From positions 37,785 to 101,784 of the forward strand of contig JAOVVO010000255.1 of NCBI GenBank assembly GCA_028564675.1: 64,000 nucleotides of DNA, in the 5' to 3' direction. Positions 37,405 through 50,764 of the stretch are shown here, piece by piece. The notes beneath the pieces were generated by a model. The model saw only the letters and a program-made list of their open reading frames with translations. It did no database searches and was not told the origin of the DNA. The position numbers and the translations under genes were made by a program. Position 1 is the first letter of the stretch. Every line of letters starts with the position of its first letter. The stretch is from Onchocerca lupi (lineage: Eukaryota; Nematoda; Chromadorea; Rhabditida; Onchocercidae).

Positions 37405-39309
37405 AAAGTGGCTTGAAGATTGCTCATGTAGATGCACCGGCCACAGCGGAAAATGAACGACGTACACGTAGCGGTAAATTCACTCTTGCACAGTTACGAC
37501 AGACTGATGGTTTGGTACCACTGCAATCGGGAACAAATCAATTCGACTCACAAAAAGTTAGTTTACTTATTGTTACTCTACTTGTCAGAATTGCTCAAAT
37601 ATTTTATCCCTTATTTTCATTCGATTTAAATTGAAATGATAAAGAAAAAAGAAGTTTTGAAATTTAGTTATCAGTGAGTTCTTTATTTCTTGCATAATGA
37701 ATTGAAACAATTAATGAGAGAGAAACAGAGAGGAGAACTGTTGAAAGATTGATATCATCATGCGTTATGATTCATACAAATATCAAAGTATTTGAAATCG
37801 ATCAGAACAAAATTACTGGCAATTTTTTCTTTTTTTTTTTCGTTATTCACATTTGATGTTAAACTGTGCAGCGTCTCAAATTTTATTATTAATCAATGAA
37901 TGAGGAATTTTCCGAAAGCTTTTTGAGATTGCGAATAAGAATTTTAGGACATCACTTAATAAATTTATCGAGAAAAAAGTGACTTTTATTTAGTCAAAAT
38001 TCAAGCAATTCTTTCAAAATTTTAATGAAAAGTTTTTTTGAAAGAAGCGATCCATTTGTGAACTCGTGCAAATCTTTATCTAATTTCTGAGTCAAAGAAA
38101 TAAAATGCTGAGGATAATCTAACATTCTAATGAAATTCGCTCATTTGGAATGCAATTAAAATTTTAAAAATTATATAAAATTCGAAAACTTATAAAAAAT
38201 ATTTCGGGATAATTGTATGATCATTATCACATTTCGAAAATTTCGAAACATTTTTACCATTATCGATTTCATTCACTATTTTGATTCATTTTTTAGTAGG
38301 ATCGGTACAATATAATATATCACTTTTGTGTTCGTATGTAAATTTCTTGTCCTTGCTGGAACATCGGATTTCATTTTTGTTGTGTGAAATTTCATGGAAA
38401 TTAAAGTTTGCACAAATAGCTAGGTAAAAAGACTGAATAGATTTTTTTATTTGATAGCCTGGTCTACACAAGAATGCTCAGAAATTTAATTAATTGGAAA
38501 ACAGTTTTCCGTCTACTAAATTATGCAATTCGGATGTTTTTTTAATCAAAATAGCTATATAGTTGCCTTTTGAGAATTTATAGACGACTAATTTTGATGC
38601 ACTGTGAAAGTCTGAACTATGAATATGGAAAGACATAAACTCATTAATGCATCCTTGGTGAGCTCGTTTGTCCAATATTCTCGTTGTCGAATGGAATCGC
38701 GCAGTAAATCAGAAAGATTAAAATATTTTCATTCGGCTGGTTTCACAACAATCACAAGTTTACAGTCAAAGGATTTATTGTTACACATCGATCGTTGCAA
38801 ACATCCATCCAATAAAAAATAAACTTTGTAATTCATCTTCATGACTATATTTCCATACAAAACAATATTATGAAATTGCAGGGTAAAACGGGTTTCGGTA
38901 TGCCCCGTAATACTGCTCTCAATGTGCAATTTGCTGATAATGGCAAAAAATGGACAATTGAGCAACTGAGAGCTACCGATTCAGTCATTAGATTGCAATC
39001 CGGAACCAACAAATATGATTCACAGGTAAATTAATCCAATGAAAATTGATCATGGATTATTTTATTGAAATTAAAATTTGTAAAAAAAGAAGCAGTATTG
39101 ATTAACATATGATAATAAATTTTTAGAAAGGAATGACCGGATTCGGCACACCGCGTGATGTTCGAGGTAAGCATCTGAAACGATTATGGGAATTAGAGTT
39201 TCCAGAAGAGACTGTGGAAGAAATCCCGCAAATGAATCCTGTAAATGCAACGCCATTAAATCCTTCCAAACAACCACCAGCTGTACTTCCAAAACCAGTT
39301 TCTCATTAG
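37405..39309 (+). CDS. CLIK-repeat protein, tandem paralogue of UNC-87 (5' exon not found)
   Basis: Visible exons are 37405-37556, 38882-39025 and 39127-39309. They encode TLAQLRQTDGLVPLQSGTNQ-FDSQKGKTGFGMPRN, WTIEQLRATDSVIRLQSGTN-KYDSQKGMTGFGTPRD, then RGKHLKRLWELEFPEE and a Pro/Asn-rich tail ending PKPVSH. Two calponin-like repeats are present, against seven in UNC-87. Both the TLAQLRQTDG leader and the GKHLKR(I/L)WELE(Y/F)PEE end are shared with unc-87 3.7 kb upstream, so a local duplication followed by repeat loss or gain is clear. It resembles the small CLIK proteins of nematodes that bind actin. The first visible exon needs an upstream phase-1 exon with the ATG. AATAAA signals are at about 39457 and 39472. 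Confidence 0.85.
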
Positions 39310-41985
39310 ATTTTAAAACAGGCTGCAAGTTACAGAATACAGTATTGCATTATGGGATCAACATTTGCTGTATGATGTTTTTTATTTATTTCCAATTTCT
39401 TGAGAACGAGTTTTATCGAAAAAACAAGTTGATCCCATAAATTTAAATTTAGAAGAATAAAGAAGTGAATGAATAAACAATAAAATCTGATTCTTGCTCA
39501 ATTCAGTGCTGTTTCAGATCCCAATAATTTCTCTTTTTTTCTGATATTTAAAGAGGAGACTTGAAAATTTGATTTACATTGCGAGTTTAATCAAGAATAT
39601 TTCTCTAATATTAATCAAATCTGCATTTTTACGTATATCAATCATTCGCTGTTTCTTAATTGAACACTTGATTGCTTTGTCAAAATAATAAGTAAAATTA
39701 TTCTTAATAAATTTTAAGCAATAAACAGGAATAATTGTTTTACTTTTAAACTTTTAATAATTTGCTGCTTTTAAGCAAATTCAAAGATAAAAGCAAAATG
39801 AAACGACTCGCAGTGCTGCTTGTTCTGTTCGAAAAGAACAAAAACTCGAGCCAGTTTCAGTTCTCTTCCACTTCGAAGAGTTATTTGAATTGTTTGTGCT
39901 TTCTCTTATTTCATTGTGCAATTCCTGCTGATCGACATGTTGATACATAAATGCTGTTTAAATTGACATTAAATAAATTTAAGAATTATTCAAATTTACG
40001 AGACAAAAATAAGAGAACATGACATCCTGCAAAATCACATTAGTGAACAGAAGTAGGGGAAAAAATCTCATTGTTATAGAAGTTTTCCCAAAACAAAGGG
40101 AGCCCAAATTGTCTCCCATAACTTCCTATAAAATTTTTCAATGAACTTACTCACTGACTGAACTAATTCTTACATTTCGTTTTTAAGACAAAAAAAAGGA
40201 AGGAATCATAAAGCTATAAGTTTGTTTACTTATCTTTCAATGAGTCAGTAAACTTTTGCTTAAAATAGGGAGATTAAGATGAAAAAACGTCAAAATTTTC
40301 ATCTCAATAACAAATTGACTAAACAGATTTGAATGTCGTGTTTATAAAGTTTTTTATACTTTCGCTTTCAGCTAGCCTATAACTGTTTCTTTGATTTGAA
40401 TGACTATTAAGAATAGAAATGAAGAAAAAGTTAGCAATAAATAATTTCTATGTATTAGACCTTCGAAATTGAACTCTAGAGGCTGGGTAATGTTGGTGAA
40501 ATCAAGAATAATTACCAAACTTAAAATAATCTCAATTGAAATTTCTTGGTTCATCATCATTATTATCCAAATCAAACTTTATTTTCTCCAGAAAATATCA
40601 TTGTTTTTATTCATCTTTGATTTCCGTTTTTTTTGAAAAACTTCGCATTAGAACGATATTTAATGCATTAAGTTGTTTCCCTGTTTTAAAAATCATTGCT
40701 AGAGATAACACTTTGCATTAAAAAGATATTTAATGCATTCAAGTTGTTCTTCTGTTTTAAAGATCTTTGCTAGAGGTAACACATTTTTGTGATATCATAG
40801 ATGATGAAACTGATCAATGAAGAGTTCAAAAAACTTTTCATTTGAACTTTTCACATTATTATTTTACGAACTTCCTATACTTTTCCCATTTAGTGGATAT
40901 GTTTAAGAATTTTTGAGTTGATAAGTGAATGCATTAATTTTAAAAAGCAACGACATCTCACTACCAAGTTATCTTATTTAAAAGAAACAAATAAAATATT
41001 TTATAAAAATATTGATAGGACGCTGGAACCATGTACTTTGTGTTCTCTGTTTTAAAACCATGCTTCACTTTTTATTCTTCAGCAATTTTCTCTCAGTCAT
41101 TTTTTGCAGTTGCTTTTCAGTAGCTTGTTTTATATTAGTTATGTGGCTATACTATATTAGACTTGCAATTAATTGATATTTGAATATTCTAATTCATCAC
41201 ATATTTTCATAGTATTGATGGCAATCACAAGACAATCTTCAGGTGTCAAGTGCAGTATCTTTATTGTGGTTTAACGAAACGATTTAATATCTAGGTAGTG
41301 CAACTTCATATCCTGCTCAACAGAACTGTAATATTTCTAATCATTTAAAACAATAGATTGGTGCAGAAGTGGTTACACTTTTAAGCTGTGAATTTCAAAA
41401 TTTTTAAGATTATAAGTAGGCTCAAATATGTCTTAATTAATTAAAACAAGAACTATAACAATCAGCAGCTTTTTGAAAACAAGAGGAAAGTTTATTCTAT
41501 GCATGTAACACAGATATTCGTGTTTCGGAATCCAATGAATACATTTTCTACATCTTCCTGGATATAGAAGCATTTTCAATGCAAGATGTTGTTAAGATGT
41601 AGAAAGAAGTAATGGTTGATTAGTGAGAATCTGATGGATAGAAAAAAATCATAATCTTCGCAGCTCGATCCGTTCAATTGTCTAATGTTTAATCAAGCAA
41701 TGTTGTAAAGGAAATCGAACCCTTTTCTTGATGAAAGCAAGCCGAAGTCAACTCATCGATCTGTTAAGCATATTAATAGTTTCATCTGGATTCAGGAAGC
41801 TGTAAACTTTCGACGACTGGTTTTTATGTTTCTCATTTTCGAGACTTTCGTCTCCTTTACGAAAAGCTGCATTGTACTTTTTACAATTAATGGACGATCA
41901 TCAAAAATTCGTTGATTTACTCAAATGCTGAGATAATTTTAACGACGACAAAAAAAAAACGCTTTGATATATTATTCAAATATAT
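39310..41985. other. Intergenic region with one tandem duplication
   Basis: Apart from the 70-bp duplication at 40641-40782, I see no gene, RNA or repeat that can be supported in this 2.7-kb AT-rich stretch. Confidence 0.5.
40641..40782 (+). repeat. 70-bp direct tandem duplication
   Basis: The unit beginning CTTCGCATTAGAACGATATT (40641) recurs as CTTTGCATTAAAAAGATATT (40711). Both copies contain TAATGCATT, AAGTTGTT, CTGTTTTAAA and TTGCTAGAG in the same order, with roughly ten differences. Confidence 0.85.
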
Positions 41986-41995
41986 TTTTACAGAA

Positions 41996-44900
41996 ATGGT
42001 CCTAAAGAATGAGGTCGAAAAAAATATCGAACAATTTGGTGGCAAAGCAACGATTAGCAAGAAGAAATGGAGCGAAAATTGGGAAATACCAATGTAAGCT
42101 GAGATCTCTTATTCTTCATAAATTATTTCCCAGAAGAAACTGGATCAAAGGTGACATTTGAGAAAGTTCAAACATCATTCAGCTTGTAGCACTGCTGGCT
42201 AAGAACACATGAACTCATAAGTACTTTTGCTCCAGTGTCATGCTAGAGTTGTTTGTTTGGATGATAATTACTGAAATCTAAAATATCAGAGGTTACATGT
42301 TTTAAGATTTGCACTCTCAATGATTCAATAGCACTGTTTTGCAGTGGGACAGAAAAAAATTTCGTGCGATTTCGGAATAGTCGTGATCGTTTCGAAGCGA
42401 ATATAGATTTGAATTATTTTACTGCTTTTCAACCGGAAGAAATTGATGTAATGTTATTTTCATCCAGGAATTCCCTTCTGCTGAATATATTGCCTTGATA
42501 ATTTATATGCTTTTAGAAACCTTTATCGAAATGTACTTTATTTTTTAAAAAAACAACAGTTTTCCAATGTTCTGTAGAGTGATAAAAATGATTTCTCAAG
42601 CGTTCAAATTTGTAGGCCTAATTATCACTGAAGTATTTCAGCTTTCAAAATATCCTTCAACTGCTCAAATATTTAAACTATATTTCAATTCTTCCTTCAA
42701 TTTTTTAATTTTTATCAATTTTTGATTAGGTATCAGTTTTGGGATATAATATACACATTTATGCTGATCAAAAAAATCCAAACGACCCGAATTATTCGAC
42801 GCGAAGATTATCACGACAGTATCATTTATCAGAAGATATAGATCTTGATACAATCAATATTTCACGCGAAAAACAAACTTCATCACAAGTTAGCGTGTTT
42901 GCTAAAAAGGTTGTTTTTGTTTTGTATTGAGAAACATGCATGTTTAATTACTTTGGCGGAATAAAAAAACAAGTTTTTGTATTTCTTAAGAGGCGAAATA
43001 AAAAAAAAAAAAAATAAGAAATCCATTATTCAAAATTGAGCAAGATGCTGCCATGAGAAATGTTTTTGAAGTTATTAGCATCAAATAAATTTTTATCGCC
43101 ATTTTTCTAAATAAAAGGATTCATTTTAATTAGTAATTTCATGACTGTACTTAAATTTTGTGATCAATGAATTAAGTTTAAATTTCTTCAAAATAGCTAG
43201 TATTTTCAGATATCACAGTATGGGAAGCCGATATCTTTGGCAATCGTAGACTTGACCAAATATCAACGACCATATGTCATTATGAAGACATTCTCATAAT
43301 TCATTTTATAATTCAAGTGATTAATTTGTTTAATATTTGTATAGATTATAAGAATAATGATTTGTGTGATATGCTTTATTAAAATTTAAAAAACATGAAG
43401 GTTGGCCATTTCAAGATCATTCGAGTAAAAAGACTAATTATGAGATGGCGAGATCTGTTGAAGAAATGAGATAAATCAGCAAGCTAAAGTAAAAATGTAA
43501 TACACATTCTTCAATTTTTCAAAAAAATTAATTACCAATATAAAACGAAAATCGTTTTCATTCCTTCAAAAATGTCATCAGAATGCTTTGAATTTTTCCA
43601 CAGTTTCTTATTATATCTATTTGCTTGTTTCATACATATTTTCGTAATTTTCACAAAAATATCATTGCATTCATCCTTGTCTCTCTGGTAAAATATTTTA
43701 GCATCTAATTTGATTTGCTTCATTTTTTAAAATTTCTGAATTGCCATAGCACATCAAAATTTCAAACTATCATATCTGCTTTCCTTCATCATGTTGCTCA
43801 TTTGTAGAATTTTTCGATTCTCTATTTGAAGTCGATTACACTTCTCTGTTTCACTCTTTATTTTGCCAAGCTTTGTGAAGGAATGTTGGCTATTGAAAAA
43901 ATATGAAAATCTCGATTAAATAGGTTATGGATGTGTGTTTAGCAATTGGATGAGCTGTATGCTTATGCATAGCGATAAAATGAGATATACGCGTGCACTT
44001 GCGATAAAATAAGGTGCATGCTCATGTTTAGCGATAAAATAGAATTTACATGCATGTCTGGCGATCAAGCCATGGAAAATAAGACTGGAAATACTGATGA
44101 ATTAATAGATCATTCAGCGCCACATACTTTGGGTCTCTGATATGGGACATAAAGTTGAGAGATAAAAATTGGCAACCTTGGACTTTGTAATGTCCAAGAA
44201 GGAAAGCATATGATTTCGCGAGCAAAAGGCCGCTCACGCAGATAACGTGATAAGACTTAAAAAGAAGCAATTTTCGCCATAATCATCGGACATTATCAGT
44301 GTTTTGTACCTTACATTTTTATCTTGGAGAAAGACTGAACTGACACTACAGGAAGTTAAGAGTGATGGAAAGCAACTGCAATGCTAATTCTCAATCATAC
44401 GATAAAAATGGAATCCCTCATTACTTTCTGAAAAGCGATATTGCGTTGCAACGTTTCGGAAGAATCTCAATTGGACCAATTGTGTCCATTGACTCGATTG
44501 GATTGATTGTGTCATTTGACTTGAAGTAAGAATACAGAAATAATATGATTTTATATTTGGTTGTAACAATCACAGTTTGAGCCAGGGTTGCATTGATTAA
44601 ATATGATTTCTGTCTTCATTTTTTCGTGGAGATGGGATCTCATTTTGTCTTAGATTATTTTCTAGAAATATTGTCAATTTTCAGAATGAACGAGGTCGGG
44701 CTAGGAATGGAGAGAGAGGGAGGTAAATTTGGGAGTAGCGGGATTTCGAGAAAGAATTTTGATATTTTAGCCATTGAAATAAGCATCGTTCTCATGGCTT
44801 GTCATTTCATACTTCATCTATTCAGGCCATCAACAAGAAGTGGGTCTGTATTGGTTTAATGATGTCACGACGCTGTCGCATACAAGTAGGATTTACATCA

Positions 44901-47900
44901 TATCCATCGTTTTCATGCACATTTACATTGAAAACGTATATCATATGAGGACTTTTAAAAATAAACCAGTAAAATTTTCATTTTTGTATTTACTGTACTA
45001 TTTTGATTAGGAATTATTTTTTTTTATGATAATTCGCCATCTATTAAATTATGAGGATTGATCTGTATATTTATTTCAGTAATTTGGCTTTTTTCTTTAG
45101 GCACGTCCAAATGTCATCGGTGGGGCAAAGAAAAACATACCATCAAAACCAAAGCCTGCTTCTCCAGTTAAAGTACAATCAGATGATGCATCACCGCTAT
45201 CTACTACAGTACTGATATCTGAAAAGACTATACAGGAAACAGAAATCTCAGAGAGAGGTGCTATTGATGTCCAAGAACTGCAGTTCATTCCTACTATTTC
45301 CGAATCGATATTAAATGACTTAAATAAAACTGGAGCAGATATACTAATAGGTAATAAGAAATTAAATTATTTACTTTCATGATAAATTAGTTTTCATAAT
45401 AAATTCTCCACATTTTTCAAGTAAATTAAATGGCTAGTAAGATCTAAAATTTATGTAGAAAATGTGAGGAATATAGAAGATGGATAATATTTTTTCTCTT
45501 GTCGATATATTTTTTTTGTTTGTTTCCTGAAGGTCGATGGATTTGATTAAAATTCTATATTATGAGATTTCACGTATACACATAATTTCTCATCAGAGAT
45601 TTAGATCAAGAAATCAGAATTTCAATATTTCAGATAAACCTTCAGTCGTTAGCGACTATACAGCTGAATCACTGATGTCTTTAAAATCACCTGAATTTAT
45701 TCCGAAATCTCATAACAGTTCTCCCTCTAAATCACCCAGACCACATTCGCCACTGAAATCGCCAGTCAGTGTTGCAAGTTCCATGTAGGTTTTTTGAATT
45801 CACGAAGTTCATTATTATCTTTGATAGTGTCAGTACAATATTAATTGACATTATTAAACACCTTTACTGTTTTTGCTGGTGATTAAAACAATAAATTGTT
45901 TGCTGTTCTTAATATATGCAGTTTATTTTTTCATATATATGTGTAGTTTATTTATTTATATTGGCATATTAGTTTTTAGTATATTAGGTCATGTTTTATT
46001 TATAGAATTTTTTTTGACATTTTAAATAGAGTTCATTTGATTTGGATTTAAGAGTAAATTGGCGACACCTTAATCCACATTGCATTTCATCATTGAGAAA
46101 TTTTCAGCGCTTCATCTGGAATTGATCAACCGTTTGTGCAGCGTTCAAGGACTGTATCTTCCGCTACCTTTTCTCAACTTTCTCCTACTAAGTACGATTA
46201 TTCACCAAAAATGAGGTATATGAATCAAGATATTGTCTTTATGAATCACTTCCTATGTCATCACTGATTTGCGTAATTGGTTGATTGATTTCTCATATAT
46301 AAATTTGCACAAAATATGCAAACAATAACCCCATATTTCAGGAAAAAATTTACTGGCAGTGAGCCCTTAGACCCAAAAACAATGACTATGCAAGATTTAA
46401 TTTTCTGGAATCCGAAGAATGAAAAAGTAATTCTGATGATTCCTTTTCTCCTTTTATAAAGTTGTTAATTTCACACAGTTAAATATCCTTTCGTTATTGC
46501 AATGCCATGCTTTTGCATTTTTTTTCCTAGTTTTTTCTAACTTCTAAGTTGTAATCCTTTAGCACCGAAGATTTAATTTTTTTCGAGTTAAAACTTTTTA
46601 TTATAGAAGCTGCATGAAGATTCTCGGAAAAAAAAGAAGGACATTATAATAGATTTGGAAACTATAGAAAGAGATGATGTTGAAAGTAAGCAGAAAAGGT
46701 CTCAAAAACCTGCATTTGCTGCTCCGCAGGTAATTAATTTCTTTTCTCATATTATTATTTTCATTTACTTAGATTTTAATTAATTTGTTTTCTCATATTA
46801 TCAATTAGGACATCTCTGTTTGAAGACTTTAAGCGCTTCCTCTTTACTTTTTTATTCGAATTCTTCTTTTTCCAGGTCAAAATAGCAGCTGATGGTTCTT
46901 TGGTTATTGATGAATCGAGTTTGACGATTATGAATGAAAATGATTCAAGTGTTTGGGAGACTGTAGAAGAAGTATATTGCATGATATTTATAGTAGAAGT
47001 AGAGAGTTCCATAATTATAAGAAAACATAGATTACAAAGTGCCAATGTATGAACATAGTTTTGAAGTGAAAGAAAAAAAAAAGTTTTTTTCTTTATATAG
47101 GAATGAGTTAAGGAACTGCTTTGGGATTGGAAGAAAAAAAAGTTAGGAAATGGGCTGTTGCGATATTATTAGTTTTGTTACTTGTCTATTTTATTAAATA
47201 ATCCTTGGAGCACACCGCTTTTGAAAAAAAAAAAAAAGGAAAAAGAATTTTTTTCTTTTTTTTTTGTTTTTTTCTGCAGGATCGTTCAAACAAGAAACTT
47301 AATTCTATGAGCTTTCGAAAAAGGCCGTTCTGCAGGGGCAATCCGTGGAGTGAATTAGAAACCGATCTTTTTTATGATATTTTAAGGTAGCTCTTCAGTT
47401 CTTTTTTTATTCTGAAGTAATCTCATCGCTTATAATCTAGTTATGAGTAATTATATTAGTTTTCATTTCAGTAAGGTGCTTTTTACATCACTTCCCCCTA
47501 TTACAAATATTCTAGAGCCACAGGTCCAGATTTTGGGTTGATGCATGAGTTTTTTCCGTCTCGAACACGCCTGGAATTAAAAGCCAAATACAATCGAGAA
47601 GAGAGGTTCAACTGGGCTCGATTAAATCAGGTATTTACTCCGGCTATAGCTTAAACTTATTCGAAGTTCAATTTCTTATTTCAAATAAAAAATGAATAAT
47701 GGTTTGAAAAGAGTTTCAGGCTATGGCTGTGCCAACGTTGTTGTCCGATGCCTTATATTCTCATGCAAATGAAATCATCGATAGGATTAAGGAAAAAGAA
47801 ATCAAGAAGAAAGATTTGAAATTATCGAAAAAAAATGGCACCTGTAATGATACTACGAGCGAAGTTGCCGCAGTAAAACTTGAGCATTTTTAGTTCATGT

Positions 47901-48763
47901 ACATTTGATGTTCCAAATTTTACTGAATTCAGAACTGGCTAAGTTGATCGCTTCACTTGCTGATTGATTATATTCTATGGAGATATTCTTTTTTTTTATT
48001 TTAAATTTGAAAAATCTTTTTAAGGTTGATTGGAATGAAGAAGAAGCTGATTTGGAAGCAGAAGCTGAGGAGGCTATTTTGAAGCTATTAGAAGATGAGT
48101 GAGTTATTTAAGCTCATTTGAAGTTTTAGTGAATAAAACAGTTAATACTAGCGAAACTTTTGCAGAGAACAATTTGAAGGCTCGTCTGGAAAAAAAGCGC
48201 GCAAACAGAAGGTAATTGTTCAAAAGAAAATGAAAGATGCTTTGTTAGATGAAGTCGCGGAAGAGGCTGTTATGGTGCTGAAGGGAAAGAAATATGAAAG
48301 GAGAAAAAATGAGCTGAAAAAAATGTGTGAAACGGCATTAAGTATGTTTTCAATTGTAAAATATGTCGAATTTGTTCGAAAAATTTCTTACCATGTTCGT
48401 TACAAAAAATTGTGAAAAAAATTCGTTTTTTTTTTTTTTTTTTTTTTTTTCATGTGATAGATTTAGGAAATTTTTTCAGGTAAGCTTGACGAAGATTTCC
48501 CGAAATTTGAAATTTTAATTGACGAGAATGCAGACGGTGTAACGGTAGAAGCAAACTCAAATTCAGAAGGTCTACCAATTGTAAAAATACCGTTGGGAAC
48601 TATTCCTAAAGTATTACCTGTTGATGAGAAGCATCCGCAACGAGTATTTTTTGATTGTTTTGCTAAACAAAATATTGCTGCACGACAGTATGTCATACAG
48701 CATCAAATGGGTCCTGGTGAACCGACTACTGGTTATCTTCATCTGTTTGGAAGTACATCCTAA
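41996..48763 (+). CDS. BDP1: BDP1 (TFIIIB B'') with SANT/Myb domain, about 700 aa
   Basis: Exons are 41996-42093, 42345-42447, 42730-42909, 45101-45350, 45634-45784, 46108-46215, 46342-46426, 46607-46729, 46876-46971, 47280-47386, 47516-47630, 47720-47872, 48025-48098, 48166-48341 and 48480-48763, all phase-consistent. The SANT region is diagnostic: MSFRKRPFCRGNPWSELETD, FYDILRATGPDFGLMHEFFP, SRTRLELKAKYNREERFNW. Upstream come KTMTMQDLIFWNP and VKIAADGSLVIDE, typical BDP1 lead-in motifs. BDP1 joins TBP and BRF to place RNA polymerase III on tRNA and 5S genes. A trans-splice acceptor TTTTTACAG precedes the ATG. The C-terminal part (acidic EEEADLEAEAEEAI, then a lysine-rich segment) is less conserved. 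The first 127 residues, separated by a 2.2-kb intron, carry no BDP1 motif I know; they could belong to a separate gene. AATAAA at 48859-48864. Confidence 0.88.
43932..44069 (+). repeat. 30-bp imperfect tandem repeat in a BDP1 intron
   Basis: The core GCGATAAAAT recurs at 43972, 44001 and 44031, and as GCGATCAAG at 44061, a spacing of 30 bases. Between cores are variable GCATGC/ATGCAT-like phrases. Confidence 0.8.
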
Positions 48764-48869
48764 CACTAAAGATTTTATTTGATTTTTTTTTTTTGATGTG
48801 TAATTCAGGTTGTCTTATTAAAATTTTCTTATTTCGGAATTTGTGACTGGTAGTTCCAAATAAAGTTAA

Positions 48870-50764
48870 ATTATATTTTGTAAAGTTTTTATTTTGTTTA
48901 TGAATTGCATAAGAACTGTACAGCATAAGCCTTCTGAGAGCTACATGATTAGCCATTTTCCCTTTAAACGAAATGCTTAATTCACTGATATTTCTTTTAA
49001 GCTGTTATTATATAATATAATTCTCATGCTTTTGAATTTTTGGGAATGTTAGCTTGAAGGACATATGCTACAACTTTCTTTATGTTAAATAGAAACATAT
49101 ATATTACTACGACTGTAGTTCTTATAGTGTCGCAGCTTTTACTGTTTTTAATACTTAAGCTTTAAGCGTTTGCTATAGAATTTTGAATGATTTATTGATC
49201 TTGCAAGTCAATGTCATGCGGATTTTATGTAAGAGTGATCATCTCTTCATTCAATATGAGCTTTATATCACTTTTTCGCATGGAATTGAGTTTTTAAAGA
49301 GAAAGATTGAAATATTGGAATGTTGTAAATTTTTAATATCAAATTTAGATGTTTTTTTTTAATTTCATTTTTCATTATCTTCCAACCGAATTTTGGGCGT
49401 TCTGGATCAACGCTTTCAAACTTTCTGATTCTTTTATGAAATAGAAGAAATATTTTCTTGCAAGATTGTTTCAGTAGTGCTATATATATTTAAAATGATT
49501 TCCAGACTAAATTTTGGCAGTATTTATATCTTATAATTCCTTGAACAAATACATCTGTTTATAAGTTTTATAGTAATAATTAAGGATATGATCCTATAAG
49601 ATTTATTTTTTTTATCTAAAAAGCTAGTCAGAAAGTATTTTTATTGTATGTTTTTTTTTTTTTTTTTTTATTTCGCAACTCATAAATTTCTGTTCGTTCT
49701 GCTGCTATTCACAATAAATTGGTTTGCAATTTTCTTAGTTCAAGTTCATGTAATATTCCTTCTTGTTCTGACCCATTAAAAGTTTCGGAAATACTATCAG
49801 TACCGCATATGCAGGTGATAATCAACCTCAGCAAATCTGCAAGCGTACATTAGTAGTACAGTAGAACATTTGGCCTCTCTGGCACATAACAATCACATAC
49901 ATATCCTCGCATGGTTGTTGCTGGTTTTCCTGTAGTTCGATGCATACTCGGTGTCCGGGCTACCCCGTCATCAACCATCATAATCGAGTCCTCGTATCTG
50001 CCCCGTGCGGGGCGTTCAAAAATTGCCTACAACATCCATTTTTCAGGAGTTGCGGCGGGCAATTGGGTGAAAGTTTTCAACCAGCAATAAACGCACCTCG
50101 GCTAAGCCTCATTGGTCACGTTATCGCCACTGCGCAAAGCTGACAAGCCAACTATAGTGGGGATGGTCATATCCGACAGTTGTTCATGTTGAGTGGGTTA
50201 AGGAAAGAGGAGACAAGCAGAGAAAGGGCAGAAAATAGCGTAGCAACTAGATAGATACCGGGAGATGAGAGAGACGATTCTTCAAAATTCATTCCGTGAG
50301 AGGCTCCGTTGTGCTTCGGTTATTATTGACAGTTGGAAGTGAATAAATCAGAATTAAATGTGCACTGATTGGTTGTATCACAGTTGGAGTGATATGAATA
50401 TTGTATGCAATAAATGATGCAGTGTGGTGATAAGCTGATAGGGTGATGACTCATGAGGAAAATAGAGTGGTTATGAGAGCTTTTGATTGTACACCGAACA
50501 CTTTCACGGGAGATTTTCTTGGACACCTGCCAGATTGTCATGTCAACCATAGTATAGTCTTATTTATCTGTCCATTTCTATCCCTTTCTCACTTTTCAAG
50601 CAGCAGTTTTGTCATCGATTTTTTAAATTAAGTTCAGATATTCGATTTTTAATTGATTCCCGATTCCAGTTTGGAGATTTTATTTCAAATTTGTTAAATT
50701 TTATGTCAATTTCCAGTGATATTTGCAGATTATTTTAGTCACAATAAAAAATAATTAGTTCACC
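48870..50764. other. Spacer with a GC-richer promoter-like block before AP-1 gamma
   Basis: AT-rich DNA follows the BDP1 poly(A) signal. At about 49930-50170 the sequence becomes strikingly GC-richer (GTCCGGGCTACCCCGTCATC, GCCCCGTGCGGGGCG, CATTGGTCACG) before returning to AT-rich DNA about 600 bases ahead of the AP-1 gamma ATG. CCGTGCGGGGC can fold on itself, and CATTGG is an inverted CCAAT-type box. I take it as a likely promoter or 5' untranslated region of the next gene. No coding exon is recognised. Confidence 0.4.

Noticed and set aside
44468..44524. 27-base imperfect repeat (ATTGGACCAATTGTGTCC type)
   Set aside because: Only two copies with many differences; too weak to list as a repeat feature.
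44593..44859. Plus-strand ORF of 88 codons in the BDP1 intron
   Set aside because: No acceptor or donor in the phase required by the flanking exons and no recognisable motif.
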